Assembly: GCA_009379815.1 (NCBI GenBank)
Contig: WHSY01000017.1
Span: 30,414 to 74,891, forward strand
Source: Pseudonocardiaceae bacterium
GTDB lineage: Bacteria; Actinomycetota; Actinomycetes; Mycobacteriales; Pseudonocardiaceae
Direction of reading: 5' to 3'
DNA: 44,478 nt
Position numbers and translations under genes: made by a program. Each line of letters starts with the position of its first letter. The first letter of the stretch is position 1. The notes under the pieces are model-generated. The model worked only from the letters and a program-made list of their open reading frames with translations. It had not been told where the DNA came from and searched no databases. Positions 1-9,062 of this stretch are shown here, piece by piece.

Positions 1-750
1 GCCCGCACTCGAGTCCACGGTGGACACACCCGATCGCAGCGCCGTCAGGGTGTTCGCCAGCGCCTGGCCGTAGGTGTCGTGGAAGTGCACCGCCAGCTCG
101 TCGATGCCCACACCGGAACGAGTGAAGGCGTCCAGCAGCGCCTCGACGTGCCCGGGCGTGGCCGCGCCGATCGTGTCACCGAGGGAGAGCTGCTCGCAGC
201 CCATCGCCAGCAACCGCCGGCCCACCTCGACGACCTGCCCGACACCGACCGTCCCCTCCCAGGGGTCGCCGAAGCACATCGAGACGTAACCGCGCACCTG
301 CATGCCCTCCGCGCGGGCACGCCCGACGACGGCGTCGAACATCGCGAACTGCTCGTCGAGGCTGCGGTTGAGATTGCGCCGCGCGAAGCTCTCGGTCGCC
401 GAGGCGAACACGGCGATGTCGCGGACGCCGGCCTCGGCGGCTCGCCCGAGGCCCCGCTCGTTGGGCACGAGCACGGGGTAGCGCACGCCGTCACGACGCT
501 GCAGCCGCGCGAGCAGCTCAGCGGCGTCGGCGAGCTGCGGTACCCAGCGCGGGTGCACGAAGCTGGTCGCCTCCAGCACGGTCAGGCCCGCGGCCCCGAG
601 CCGCTCGAGGAACTCGGCCTTGACTGCGACGTCGACCACCGCGGCCTCGTTCTGCAGCCCGTCGCGGGCGCCGACCTCCCAGATCGTGACCTGTGTCGGC
701 AGCCCGGTGCCGGGGTGGGCGTCCGGAAGGCCCAGTGACTGTACCGTCAT
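1..750 (-). CDS. Hydroxymethylglutaryl-CoA lyase, C-terminus cut by window edge
   Basis: This enzyme cleaves 3-hydroxy-3-methylglutaryl-CoA to acetyl-CoA and acetoacetate, the last step of leucine breakdown. The 250 visible codons begin at ATG 750 and show the DRE-TIM barrel start with RDGLQNE (metal-binding Asp about residue 30), the SATESF and LGDTIG segments, and the metal-ligand pair HFH at about 222-224. The sequence leaves the window just before the expected GLGGCPYA catalytic-Cys loop, so about 50 residues are missing. The ATG shares one base with the stop codon of the upstream PH-domain gene (TGATG), which implies translational coupling. It lies at the end of a birA-PH-lyase operon, across from acyl-CoA carboxylase genes, so a role in branched-chain acyl-CoA metabolism is a reasonable inference. 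Identification is strong; only the end is unseen. Confidence 0.93.
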   Translation of the reverse strand, partial: MTVQSLGLPDAHPGTGLPTQVTIWEVGARDGLQNEAAVVDVAVKAEFLERLGAAGLTVLEATSFVHPRWVPQLADAAELLARLQRRDGVRYPVLVPNERGLGRAAEAGVRDIAVFASATESFARRNLNRSLDEQFAMFDAVVGRARAEGMQVRGYVSMCFGDPWEGTVGVGQVVEVGRRLLAMGCEQLSLGDTIGAATPGHVEALLDAFTRSGVGIDELAVHFHDTYGQALANTLTALRSGVSTVDSSAG

Positions 751-1268
751 CAGCGTCCCGTCTCGGTCGGCCGGCCGGTCCCGGGGCCGCCGGGGTTGAT
801 CTCCTGGTAGAGCACCGAGTGCACCCGTTCCACCTGCGGGATGTCGTCGAACTCCAGCGGCTCGTCGGAGGCCGACTCGATCACCAGCGTGCCGCACCCG
901 AGCATGCGCTCGACGAGGGAGTGCCGGAACTGCACAGTGTTGATCCGGTTGACCGGGATGTCGACGCCACTGCGGGTCAGCACGCCCTCGCGGATCAGCA
1001 CCCGCCTGGTGGTGATGACGAAGTGCGTGGTGCGCCAGCGCAGCAGCGGAGCCACCGTCAGCCACATCACCGCGACCGCGCCGAGCACGCCCAGCGCGAT
1101 CCAGGCGTAGACGGCCCAGGTCTGCTCGGCCACGAATGCGGCGAGAAAGGACCCCACGGCCACGATGAGCAGGAAGGCCAGCACCGGCAGCACCAGCATC
1201 TTCCAGTGCGGGTGCTTGTGTATCACCACCTGCTCGTCGCCGGCGAGCAGCTCGTCCGGGTAGGCCAC
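750..1268 (-). CDS. PH-domain (bPH2) membrane protein, Rv3278c-like
   Basis: This 172-residue protein has two hydrophobic segments near the N-terminus (about residues 23-50 and 52-76). A bacterial pleckstrin-homology-like domain follows, with the features TTRRVLIREG, DIPVNRINTV and a final segment on which E and V alternate. GTG 1268 is chosen because an AGGAGG-type site lies just upstream (the complement of bases 1271-1276) and the protein then begins AYPDELL, which is usual for the family. Longer readings overlap birA. Its stop overlaps the start of HMG-CoA lyase, and birA lies 13 bp upstream. The same neighbour of birA occurs in mycobacteria. The biochemical role of this family is not established; it is presumably membrane associated. 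Confidence 0.88.
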   Translation of the reverse strand: MAYPDELLAGDEQVVIHKHPHWKMLVLPVLAFLLIVAVGSFLAAFVAEQTWAVYAWIALGVLGAVAVMWLTVAPLLRWRTTHFVITTRRVLIREGVLTRSGVDIPVNRINTVQFRHSLVERMLGCGTLVIESASDEPLEFDDIPQVERVHSVLYQEINPGGPGTGRPTETGR

Positions 1269-1281
1269 CGCTCCTCCTGTC

Positions 1282-2097
1282 TCAGTCCGACCGCAGGTGC
1301 GTGACGTCCCCGGCGGACAGCGCCTCGCGAACCCCGGCCGCCTCGACCACCAGCCGCCCTTGGGCGTCGACGTCCACCGCGGTGCCGCGCACCGGCTCCC
1401 GGGCAGGCAGCTGTACCCGGACCTGCTGGCCGAGGGTCGCACAACAGCTCAGGTAGGCGTCCCGGAGCCCGCTGCCCGTCGCGTCGCCATGGTGGTCACG
1501 CCACCGCCGTTCCACCGAGTCGAGCCGGCGCAGCAGGCCCTCCAGCAGCGGATCGCGGTCGGTGCAGGCGGACTCCTCGACGGCCAGCGAGGTCGCCTCA
1601 GGGACGGGCAGCTCCTCGGGGCGCAGGGTCACGTTGAGCCCCATCCCGAGCACCACCGCGTCGCCGACGACCTCGGCGAGGATCCCTGCCGCCTTGCGCC
1701 GCCGTGGCCCCAGCAACAGGTCGTTGGGCCACTTCAGCGCCGTGTCGAGGTCGCAGAGCTCGGCGACGACCTCCGCGAGCGCGACCCCGGTGAGCAGTGG
1801 CAGCCAGCCCCACCGACCCTGCGGGACGCCCCCCGGTCGCAGCAGCACCGACAGCGCCAGGCCGGAGCGCGGCGGCGCCGTCCAGCCGCGCCCCGCCCGG
1901 CCGCGGCCGGCGGTCTGGTGCTCGGCGACGAGCACGGTGCGGTCCGCAGCACCGGCCCGGGCGACCGTGGCGAGGTCGGCGTTGGTGGATCCGGTCTCGG
2001 CCACGACGTCGATCGCGGCGTACGGGCCGTGCGGTGCGGTCAGGGCGCGCCGCAGCGCGTCAGCCCGCAGCGGCGTGCGTTGCAGCTCCGACCACAC
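1282..2097 (-). CDS. birA: Biotin--[acetyl-CoA-carboxylase] ligase
   Basis: BirA activates biotin to biotinyl-AMP and transfers it to the carrier-protein lysine of biotin carboxylases, here most obviously AccA3 at the far end of the same region. The 271-residue protein has the biotin/ATP loop GRGRAGRGW at about 64-72, KWPNDLL at about 122-128, the GMGLN segment, and a C-terminal SH3-like domain ending in VTHLRSD. It lacks an N-terminal helix-turn-helix, so it is a group I ligase and not a biotin-operon repressor. GTG 2097 lies 8 nt from a TAGCGT box, which suggests a leaderless mRNA. It heads the minus-strand operon with the PH-domain gene and HMG-CoA lyase. Confidence 0.95.
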   Translation of the reverse strand: MWSELQRTPLRADALRRALTAPHGPYAAIDVVAETGSTNADLATVARAGAADRTVLVAEHQTAGRGRAGRGWTAPPRSGLALSVLLRPGGVPQGRWGWLPLLTGVALAEVVAELCDLDTALKWPNDLLLGPRRRKAAGILAEVVGDAVVLGMGLNVTLRPEELPVPEATSLAVEESACTDRDPLLEGLLRRLDSVERRWRDHHGDATGSGLRDAYLSCCATLGQQVRVQLPAREPVRGTAVDVDAQGRLVVEAAGVREALSAGDVTHLRSD

Positions 2098-2105
2098 ACG
2101 ACCGG

Positions 2106-2111
2106 ACGCTA
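2106..2111 (-). promoter_or_regulatory. Putative -10 box of birA (TAGCGT)
   Basis: On the minus strand TAGCGT ends 8 nt before the GTG start of birA. No ribosome-binding site intervenes, so a leaderless transcript is likely. Confidence 0.45.
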
Positions 2112-2128
2112 CCCCCGACCGCGGGGCG

Positions 2129-2158
2129 TTGACACGGCACGCCGCTGCCCACCAGTGT
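2129..2158 (+). promoter_or_regulatory. Possible -35/-10 promoter for the GlcG/HbpS-like gene
   Basis: TTGACA at 2129-2134 is a perfect -35 sequence. Eighteen bases later comes the weaker hexamer CAGTGT (2153-2158). This would give a leader of about 40 nt containing the gagagg site before ATG 2205. The -10 match is poor, so confidence is low. Confidence 0.35.
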
Positions 2159-2204
2159 GGCGCTTCCCGAGATCCACTGGCTCGAACAGCGAGAGGAACA
2201 TGCC

Positions 2205-2627
2205 ATGGCGTCTACGTTCGACAAGGCCAGCATCAGCACCGAGGCCGCGCACCGGATCATCCAGGCCGCCGAGGACAAAGCCGCCGAGATCGGGGTACCG
2301 ATGGTCATCGCGATCACCGACGACGGTGGGGTGCTCAAGGCGATGAGCCGGATGGACGGTGCCGCGCTGTTGTCGGTGCAAGTTGCCCAGGACAAGGCCT
2401 ACACCGCCGGCGGGTTCGGCATGTCCACCGACGCCTGGCACGACTTCGTGGAGAACGACGAGCAGCTGCGCCCCGGAGCGCGCACCGGGATCGACAGGCT
2501 GGTCACCTTCGGCGGCGGCTACCCGCTCAAGGTGGGCGATGCGGTGGTCGGTGCGATCGGTGTCAGCGGCGGGCACTGGTCGCAGGACATGGAGGTCGCC
2601 GAGGCGGGCCTGACCGCGTTGGACTGA
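2205..2627 (+). CDS. GlcG/HbpS family (DUF336) heme-binding-type protein
   Basis: This is a 140-residue single-domain protein of the GlcG/HbpS family. Diagnostic stretches are the N-terminal helix AHRIIQAAEDKAAEIG, VIAITDDGGVL, a segment resembling the family's usual ...KAYTA..., and the C-terminal VGAIGVSGGHWSQD. Some family members bind heme, as in Streptomyces HbpS; the cellular role of most, including this one, is unknown. There is no signal peptide, so it is probably cytoplasmic. ATG 2205 is preferred over an in-frame ATG at 2157 because the conserved fold starts just after it and a purine-rich gagagg lies 8 nt upstream. It stands alone between birA (divergent) and a convergent Uma2-family gene, in a stretch interposed between birA and accD5. 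Confidence 0.85.
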   Translation: MASTFDKASISTEAAHRIIQAAEDKAAEIGVPMVIAITDDGGVLKAMSRMDGAALLSVQVAQDKAYTAGGFGMSTDAWHDFVENDEQLRPGARTGIDRLVTFGGGYPLKVGDAVVGAIGVSGGHWSQDMEVAEAGLTALD

Positions 2628-2689
2628 CGGCACCGATGGGCGGCCAGTAGCTCCTCGGTGACGGCCTGATCGCCGCGCAGCCTGCCACT

Positions 2690-3268
2690 TCAGGCCAGCT
2701 CGTCGAGAGTGATCGTCAGCTGGTACGGCTCGGCGGTGGGGTACACGCCGGTCACCTCGCCGTCGTCGGCGTAGCCGAGGTCGCCCGCCAGGTGGTGCGC
2801 GAGCAGGGACACCGGACGGTCCGGGTTCACGACCCAGTAGTGGCCGATCCCGGCATCGGCGTACTCGCCGCGCTTGATCACGTAGTCCATGCGCCGAGAC
2901 CCCGGGGACACGATCTCGACGACCAGCGCCACCTCGGCGGCGCGCAGCAGCCCGCCCTCGGTCTCGACCCGGTCCACAGCGACCTGGTCGACCACGACGA
3001 GATCCGGGCGGCGTGACCATCCGGGCTGGTCAGCGGCCGTGAGCTGCAGGTCGACATCGACATCCTGGACGACGCGCACGCTGCCAGGGAGCTGAGATGT
3101 CAGCTGATCGCGGAGTTCCCCGGAGACGAGCATGTGGCGCGGGGAGGGGCTCGGCGACATGACGAGGTTGCCCTCCTGGAGTTCCCAGCGGTATCGGTCG
3201 TCCTCGCCGAGCTCGGCGTATTCGCTGATCGTCAACAGCCGCCCAGGCGGTTCCGGAAGGGCTGTCAC
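2690..3268 (-). CDS. Uma2 family (DUF820) endonuclease-like protein
   Basis: This 192-residue protein has the PD-(D/E)xK fold signature of the Uma2 family: RRPDLVVVD (Asp about 89), LVVEIVSPGS (Glu about 118) and Y-x-x-K (Lys about 132), followed by AGIGHYWVVNP. These are the expected catalytic metal-binding positions, so the nuclease core looks intact. GTG 3268 is chosen because GAGGAGCTGAGG precedes it and the protein then starts like other family members; a reading from 3367 adds only low-complexity residues. Uma2 genes occur in many copies in actinobacteria and cyanobacteria and are often mobile, but their targets and physiological roles are not known. It lies convergent to the GlcG/HbpS-like gene. 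Confidence 0.88.
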   Translation of the reverse strand: MTALPEPPGRLLTISEYAELGEDDRYRWELQEGNLVMSPSPSPRHMLVSGELRDQLTSQLPGSVRVVQDVDVDLQLTAADQPGWSRRPDLVVVDQVAVDRVETEGGLLRAAEVALVVEIVSPGSRRMDYVIKRGEYADAGIGHYWVVNPDRPVSLLAHHLAGDLGYADDGEVTGVYPTAEPYQLTITLDELA

Positions 3269-3373
3269 CCTCAGCTCCTCTCTCGCATCAGGGCCAGTGT
3301 GGCACGGTCCGTCCCGCCGGCGAGGGACGCGCCGCCGTGGCCGCATCGCCCGTTGCGTAGGTGACACCGGGCG

Positions 3374-3433
3374 TCACTCGTCGTCGAGCGCCCGCCGCAC
3401 GAGCGCGACCAACTGGCCCTCCGGGTCCTTCAC
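3374..3433 (-). pseudogene. Possible 3' relic of an unidentified gene
   Basis: On the minus strand the frame VKDPEGQLVALVRRALDDE ends in a stop and reads like a genuine protein C-terminus. Directly upstream in another frame is RIVLALPGGDEYP, which would join it if one base were removed. No start or full domain can be found. This looks like a frameshifted, mostly deleted gene, but the family cannot be named and chance is possible. Confidence 0.3.
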
Positions 3434-3533
3434 GAGGGGCGTGGATACTCGTCACCACCGGGCAGGGCCAGGACGATCCGCAGATCCCGCACTCACCGTG
3501 GGCCTGCGCCCCGTGCTCTCGGAGCAGCCCCCG

Positions 3534-3599
3534 GACGGCCCCGTGCTGGCCGTGGCCCGCGCCGCCTGGCGGGACTTCCTGGCCACCGTCACCCACTGA
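3534..3599 (+). pseudogene. Relic C-terminus of a DUF397 gene
   Basis: The plus-strand frame DGPVLAVARAAWRDFLATVTH plus stop matches the C-terminal motif of DUF397 proteins (DPDGPVL..T..AW..F). The intact DUF397 gene 120 bp downstream has [18 protein letters not shown]. Upstream sequence in this frame is not DUF397-like, so only the tail of a former gene remains. The stop lies in a 27-bp tandem duplication. Confidence 0.4.
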
Positions 3600-3633
3600 C
3601 CGCGGCTGGCCACCGTCACCCACTGACCGCGGC
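3580..3633. repeat. Perfect 27-bp tandem duplication
   Basis: Bases 3580-3606 and 3607-3633 are identical (unit starts tggccaccgtcacccactga). The unit includes the stop codon and last codons of the DUF397 relic. The 454-bp stretch 3269-3721 holds only this repeat, the two relics and the promoter of the next gene; I see no intact gene in it. Confidence 0.95.
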
Positions 3634-3709
3634 ACCCGTCCTCCCGGCCAGGGCCACGGGCGCTCCGGCAGGATCGCGGCGCGGCCCGTTCGGCCGCGTT
3701 GCCGGTCGG

Positions 3710-3715
3710 TACGCT
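3710..3715 (+). promoter_or_regulatory. Putative -10 box (TACGCT) of the DUF397 gene
   Basis: TACGCT ends 6 nt before GTG 3722 with no Shine-Dalgarno site between, which fits leaderless initiation. Confidence 0.45.
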
Positions 3716-3721
3716 TCCCGC

Positions 3722-3958
3722 GTGGCTACCGACGACAAGGCGGGGGTGCGCGGGCGCCTGGACCTGTCCCGGGCACAGTGGCGACGCGGCAGCCAGACCG
3801 GTGACCCGGGTGCCGGTCACCTGGAGATCGCGTTCGTGGACGGATACATCGCGATGCGCAACTCCGCCGACCCCGACGGCGCGGTTCTGGTGTTCACCCC
3901 CGCGGAGTGGGATGCGTTCGTCCTCGGCGCCGAGGACGGCGAGTTCGACGAACCCTGA
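3722..3958 (+). CDS. DUF397 domain protein
   Basis: This 78-residue protein is a single DUF397 domain: an N-terminal W-R-x-S segment (QWRRGSQTG), a central [15 protein letters not shown]-type strand pair (here [15 protein letters not shown]) and the C-terminal [18 protein letters not shown] motif. DUF397 proteins are small actinobacterial proteins usually encoded beside an XRE-type helix-turn-helix regulator, as in the BldB/WhiJ-like systems of Streptomyces, where they are thought to modulate the regulator. No such regulator is adjacent here, so this copy is an orphan; only a DUF397 relic lies upstream. GTG 3722 is supported by the close -10 box. Its function is unknown. Confidence 0.8.
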   Translation: MATDDKAGVRGRLDLSRAQWRRGSQTGDPGAGHLEIAFVDGYIAMRNSADPDGAVLVFTPAEWDAFVLGAEDGEFDEP

Positions 3959-4035
3959 CCGGCGCCGCGATGTGCGTTGCGCAAGCTCGCGAATCCGAGC
4001 AAAAAGCCGTGGACGAGCAACAGCAGCACTGCCCG

Positions 4036-4041
4036 TAGGCT
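4036..4041 (+). promoter_or_regulatory. Putative -10 box (TAGGCT) of accD5
   Basis: TAGGCT ends 8 nt before ATG 4050. No ribosome-binding site is visible, so a leaderless accD5 transcript is likely. Confidence 0.45.
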
Positions 4042-4049
4042 GCCGGACC

Positions 4050-5690
<1,641 letters not shown>

Positions 5691-5705
5691 TGCGGCTGCG
5701 CCACC

Positions 5706-5747
5706 CGTGAGTGGCGATGCGAGTCATGACTCGTATCGCCACTCACG
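5706..5747. repeat. Dispersed palindromic element, copy 1
   Basis: Two 21-nt arms (5706-5726 and 5727-5747) form a palindrome with no loop and a single mismatch; the core is gtgagtggcgat-cgag. A near-identical copy lies at 36457-36502. This copy sits between accD5 and accE, where its hairpin could affect mRNA stability. It also creates a spurious upstream ATG (5711) in frame with accE. Confidence 0.9.
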
Positions 5748-5770
5748 AGCGCGACCGAAGGGAGCGCACG

Positions 5771-5977
5771 ATGAATCGACCGCTGTTGCGGGTGGTGCGC
5801 GGCGATCCGTCCGACGACGAACTGGCCGCGCTGACCGCCGTACTCGCGGCCACCGCGTCGCAACCGGCGCCCGAACCGCCCAGACCGCGCTCGGCGTGGG
5901 GCGACCCGGCGCGCCGGCTGCGAACCCCGCTGCACCCGGGTCCTGGCGCGTGGCGAGCCTCGGCGCTACCCCGCTGA
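5771..5977 (+). CDS. accE: Acyl-CoA carboxylase epsilon subunit
   Basis: This 68-residue protein matches the actinobacterial epsilon subunit, which stabilises the AccA3-AccD5 complex and raises its activity. It shows the family N-terminus LLRVVRGDPSDDELAALTAVL, a short Pro/Ala linker, and the conserved Trp (SAWGDPARRLR) and C-terminal GAWRASALPR. ATG 5771 is chosen because the conserved domain starts at once and gaaggga lies upstream. An in-frame ATG at 5711 would add 20 residues, but they are encoded by a dispersed palindrome and are not family sequence. It lies 80 bp after accD5 and is convergent with the monooxygenase gene. Confidence 0.9.
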   Translation: MNRPLLRVVRGDPSDDELAALTAVLAATASQPAPEPPRPRSAWGDPARRLRTPLHPGPGAWRASALPR

Positions 5978-6025
5978 CCACGTGAGATCCCGCGTACGCC
6001 CGGCCCTGACGCCGGTAGCGGCGCG

Positions 6026-6108
6026 GGTCAGCGCTGCCGGGTCAGCGCTGCCGGGTCAGCGCTGCCGGGTCGGCGCTGCCGGGTCGGCGCTGCGGGTCAG
6101 CGCTGCTG
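6026..6108. repeat. 14-bp tandem repeat, six units, over the end of the monooxygenase gene
   Basis: The unit ggtcagcgctgccg is repeated six times (6026, 6040, 6054, 6068, 6082, 6095). The last units have single changes and one 13-bp unit. The array runs across the stop codon (6097-6099, minus strand) of the flavin monooxygenase gene, so copy-number change could move or remove the natural end of that protein. Confidence 0.9.
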
Positions 6109-7272
6109 GTCCTTGAGCTCTTGCTCGTACTTCTCGGTCATGTGCGCGACGGCCTGGTTCTGCTGCTCCGCGTAGCCCGCCCGCGCCTCGGTCGCCCGGG
6201 CCTTGGCGTCGAGCGTCGAGCCGGCCTGACCCTGGAAGGCCGGCATCACGTGCTGCGCGATGAGCTCGAAGGAACGCTTGGTGGCCGCCGGGTTCGCCCA
6301 GTCATGCGCGAGCAACAGCATCGATCCGAAGCCGCCGGACTGATCGACCAACCGCTGCACCTGTGCTCGGGCGTCCTCGATCGTACCGATCGCCCCGATC
6401 CCGCCCTCGTTGATGAAGTCGATCATCTGGCGGATGTCAGTGTTGCCCTCGACGCCCATCTGCGGGAACGCCGCCACTTCCTGGAAGTAGTCGAACCACT
6501 GCTTGATGCCGTACTCGACATCGCGGTACGCCTGCTCCCGGGTCTCCGCGACGTGGAACAGGCTCACCAGCCGCCACTTGTCGCGGTCGACCGCGCTGCC
6601 GAATGCCGTCGCGCGCTCCCGGACGACGTTCCAGTGGTGCGCGAGCGCGTCGAAACCGTCCGGCGTCAGCGTGGCGCCGATGGACAGCAACCCGATGCCG
6701 TGCTGCCCGGCCAGCCGCGGGCCGGTGGGCGACGCGACGGCGGCGACCGCGACGTCGAACAGCGGGTCGGAGTAGGGCCGCAGGTGCAGCCGCGCGTCGA
6801 CGAGCTCGTGGGTGCGGGTCGTCACGCTGACCGGCTCGTCGCCGCGTAGCAGGCGCATCACGACGTCGAGATTGGTGTCGAGCAGCTCCCTCGTGTCGGT
6901 GGGGTTGAGCCCCAGCATGGCGGAGTCGGTGGGCAGCGAGCCCGGCCCCACCCCGAGCATGACCCTGCCCCGGGTGAGGTGGTCGAGCAGCACCATACGC
7001 TCGGCCACCCACAGCGGGTTGTGGTAGGACAGCGACACGACGCCGGTACCGAGCTTGATGTGCCGGGTGCGCTCGGCCGCGGTGGCCATGAAGATCTCCG
7101 GTGAGGCGATGATCTCGCTGCCCGCCGAGTGGTGCTCCCCGATCCAGGCCTCGTCGTAGCCGAGCCGGTCGAGGTGCGCCACGAGGTCGAGATCGCGCTG
7201 CAGCGCGATCGTCGGGTTCTCGCCGGCCAGGTGAAACGGAGCCATGAAGATGCCGAACCGGAGCTTGCCCAT
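6097..7272 (-). CDS. LLM class flavin-dependent monooxygenase, limonene monooxygenase-like
   Basis: This 391-residue protein has the bacterial luciferase-like barrel with an N-terminal FGIFMAPFH, the DEAWIGEHHSAG segment, TAAERTRHIKLGTGVVSLSYHNP and RGRVMLGVGPGSLPTD. These occur in FMNH2- or F420-dependent oxidoreductases, and the EHHS and HNPL patterns are most like the limonene 1,2-monooxygenase/alkanal monooxygenase branch. Residues about 330-391 form a charged, probably helical tail ending KEQ-like (YEQELKDQQR). Substrate cannot be read from sequence. It is on the minus strand between accE and maf and seems interposed in an otherwise conserved carboxylase block. Its 3' end lies in a tandem repeat. 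Confidence 0.85.
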   Translation of the reverse strand: MGKLRFGIFMAPFHLAGENPTIALQRDLDLVAHLDRLGYDEAWIGEHHSAGSEIIASPEIFMATAAERTRHIKLGTGVVSLSYHNPLWVAERMVLLDHLTRGRVMLGVGPGSLPTDSAMLGLNPTDTRELLDTNLDVVMRLLRGDEPVSVTTRTHELVDARLHLRPYSDPLFDVAVAAVASPTGPRLAGQHGIGLLSIGATLTPDGFDALAHHWNVVRERATAFGSAVDRDKWRLVSLFHVAETREQAYRDVEYGIKQWFDYFQEVAAFPQMGVEGNTDIRQMIDFINEGGIGAIGTIEDARAQVQRLVDQSGGFGSMLLLAHDWANPAATKRSFELIAQHVMPAFQGQAGSTLDAKARATEARAGYAEQQNQAVAHMTEKYEQELKDQQR

Positions 7273-7385
7273 GAGTCGCTATCCCGTCGTCGATGTCTTG
7301 CCGCTCGCCGACCGTAACCAGGAGATCTGGGCGACACCACCCAGGGTCGGTATGAGCGTGGATCCGCTACGGACCGCGATGGGCC

Positions 7386-7391
7386 TACAGT
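7386..7391 (+). promoter_or_regulatory. Putative -10 box (TACAGT) of maf
   Basis: TACAGT ends 8 nt before GTG 7400, the start that gives a standard Maf N-terminus, so this box supports that start. Confidence 0.45.
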
Positions 7392-7399
7392 CGGCCGGC

Positions 7400-8026
7400 G
7401 TGCGTCTGATACTCGCCTCCGCCTCGCCCGCCCGGCTCGGTGTGCTGCGGGCGGCCGGTATCGACCCGGTGGTGCGCGTTTCGGACGTGGACGAGGACGC
7501 CACCGCGGCCGCGCTGGTCGATCCGTCCCCGGACGGGCTGGTCACCGCGCTGGCCGAGGCGAAGGTGCGTGCGGTGCTGTCGGAGCTGACTACCGGCTTC
7601 GGTGATGCCGTCGTGATCGGCTGCGACTCGATGCTGCACGTCGGGGGCGAGCTTGTCGGCAAACCCGGGACTGCGGCGGCCGCGCAACGGCGGTGGCGGC
7701 AGCTGGCCGGCGCGACAGCAGAGCTGCTCACCGGCCACGCCGTCGTGCGGCTCGACCGCGGCGAGCCGGGTGAGGTGGCCAGCGGGACGCAGGCCACCGT
7801 GATCCGCTTCGGCACCCCCTCGGGGGCGGAGCTGGACGCCTATCTCGCCTCCGGGGAACCGCAGCAGGTCGCCGGGGGCTTCACGCTGGACGGTCTGGGT
7901 GGCTGGTTCGTCGAGGGTGTCGACGGCGACCCGTCCAGCGTCATCGGCATCAGCCTGCCGCTGACCCGCAGGCTGCTCCACGAGGTGGGTGTCGACGTGG
8001 TGTCGCTGTGGAGGCGGACGGAATAG
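7400..8026 (+). CDS. maf: Maf-like nucleoside triphosphate pyrophosphatase
   Basis: Maf proteins hydrolyse dTTP/UTP or modified nucleotides to the monophosphate and pyrophosphate and were first linked to septum formation. This 208-residue protein has the N-terminal signature [19 protein letters not shown], the conserved acidic centre EAKVRAVL and [16 protein letters not shown], and the C-terminal [28 protein letters not shown] motif. GTG 7400 is chosen from family alignment and the nearby -10 box; in-frame ATGs at 7352 and 7379 are possible. In mycobacteria a Maf gene sits in the same place between accE and sseA. Whether it is of the dTTP/UTP (YhdE) or m7GTP (YceF) type cannot be decided here. 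Confidence 0.9.
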   Translation: MRLILASASPARLGVLRAAGIDPVVRVSDVDEDATAAALVDPSPDGLVTALAEAKVRAVLSELTTGFGDAVVIGCDSMLHVGGELVGKPGTAAAAQRRWRQLAGATAELLTGHAVVRLDRGEPGEVASGTQATVIRFGTPSGAELDAYLASGEPQQVAGGFTLDGLGGWFVEGVDGDPSSVIGISLPLTRRLLHEVGVDVVSLWRRTE

Positions 8027-8153
8027 CCACCCGGGCGTCCGCTGTTCACGCTCGTGGGAATCGCACGCACGGATGGATGCCGCCCGCGTCCGGGTGTGGC
8101 ACCGTTCGGACTGCGGACACGATGGACCCCAGCGGAGAGGAACCTGCGCAGCG

Positions 8154-9062
8154 ATGGCACTCCCGCATGACAACGACCCCAAGCTCGCCAGCTACGCCCA
8201 CCCCGAGCGGCTGGTCACCACCGAGTGGTTGTCGCGCCACCTCGACGCCGCATCGGGCCCCGACGCAGGCCTGGCCGTCGTCGAGTCCGACGAGGACGTG
8301 CTGCTCTACGACACCGGGCACATCCCGGGAGCGGTCAAGGTCGACTGGCACACCGAGCTCAACGACCCACTGACTCGCGACTATGTCGACGGCGCCCGCT
8401 TCGCCGAGCTAATGTCGGAGAAGGGCATCGGTCGTGACACCACCGTGGTGATCTACGGCGACAAGAACAACTGGTGGGCTGCCTACGCGCTGTGGGTCTT
8501 CAGCCTGTTCGGCCACCCCGATGTGCGGCTGCTCGACGGCGGGCGCGCCAAGTGGACCCAGGAAGACCACCCGATGACCACGGAGGTACCGCAGCGGTCG
8601 CGCACCAGCTACCCGGTCGTGGAGCGCGACGACTCGGCGATCCGGGCGTTCCGCGACGACGTGCTGGCCCACCTGGGCAAGCCGATGGTCGACGTCCGCT
8701 CCCCCGGCGAGTACTCGGGCGAGCTGCTGCACATGCCCGACTACCCGCAGGAGGGTGCGGTGCGCGGCGGCCACATCCCCGGCGCGGCCAACGTGCCGTG
8801 GGCCAAGGCGGCCGCCGAGGACGGCACCTTCAAGCCGCGCGACGAGCTCGAGAAGCTCTACCAGGGTGAGGCGGGACTGTCGCCACAGGACCAGGTGGTT
8901 GCCTACTGCCGGATCGGAGAGCGCTCCAGCCACACCTGGTTCGTACTCACCCACCTGCTCGGCTACCCGAACGTCCGCAACTACGAGGGCTCGTGGACGG
9001 AGTGGGGCAACACCGTGCGGGTGCCGATCGCCGCCGGGACCGAGCCGGGTTCGGCGCCGTGA
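8154..9062 (+). CDS. sseA: Thiosulfate sulfurtransferase (tandem rhodanese)
   Basis: This 302-residue protein has two rhodanese domains. The N-terminal inactive domain includes [17 protein letters not shown] and the C-terminal domain includes [23 protein letters not shown] and the active-site loop CRIGERSS (Cys about 252), matching the CxxGxR pattern of thiosulfate:cyanide sulfurtransferases. It can carry a persulfide and pass sulfur on. Its stop overlaps the GTG of the SufE-like gene by GTGA, so the two are co-translated, which suggests that sulfur moves between the partners. The same sseA-Rv3284 pair stands before accA3 in mycobacteria. A gagagg site lies upstream of ATG 8154. Confidence 0.94.
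   Translation: MALPHDNDPKLASYAHPERLVTTEWLSRHLDAASGPDAGLAVVESDEDVLLYDTGHIPGAVKVDWHTELNDPLTRDYVDGARFAELMSEKGIGRDTTVVIYGDKNNWWAAYALWVFSLFGHPDVRLLDGGRAKWTQEDHPMTTEVPQRSRTSYPVVERDDSAIRAFRDDVLAHLGKPMVDVRSPGEYSGELLHMPDYPQEGAVRGGHIPGAANVPWAKAAAEDGTFKPRDELEKLYQGEAGLSPQDQVVAYCRIGERSSHTWFVLTHLLGYPNVRNYEGSWTEWGNTVRVPIAAGTEPGSAP

Noticed and set aside
5711-5770. In-frame ATG at 5711 as the start of accE
   Set aside because: The added residues are encoded by the dispersed palindrome and are not conserved; ATG 5771 starts the family sequence.
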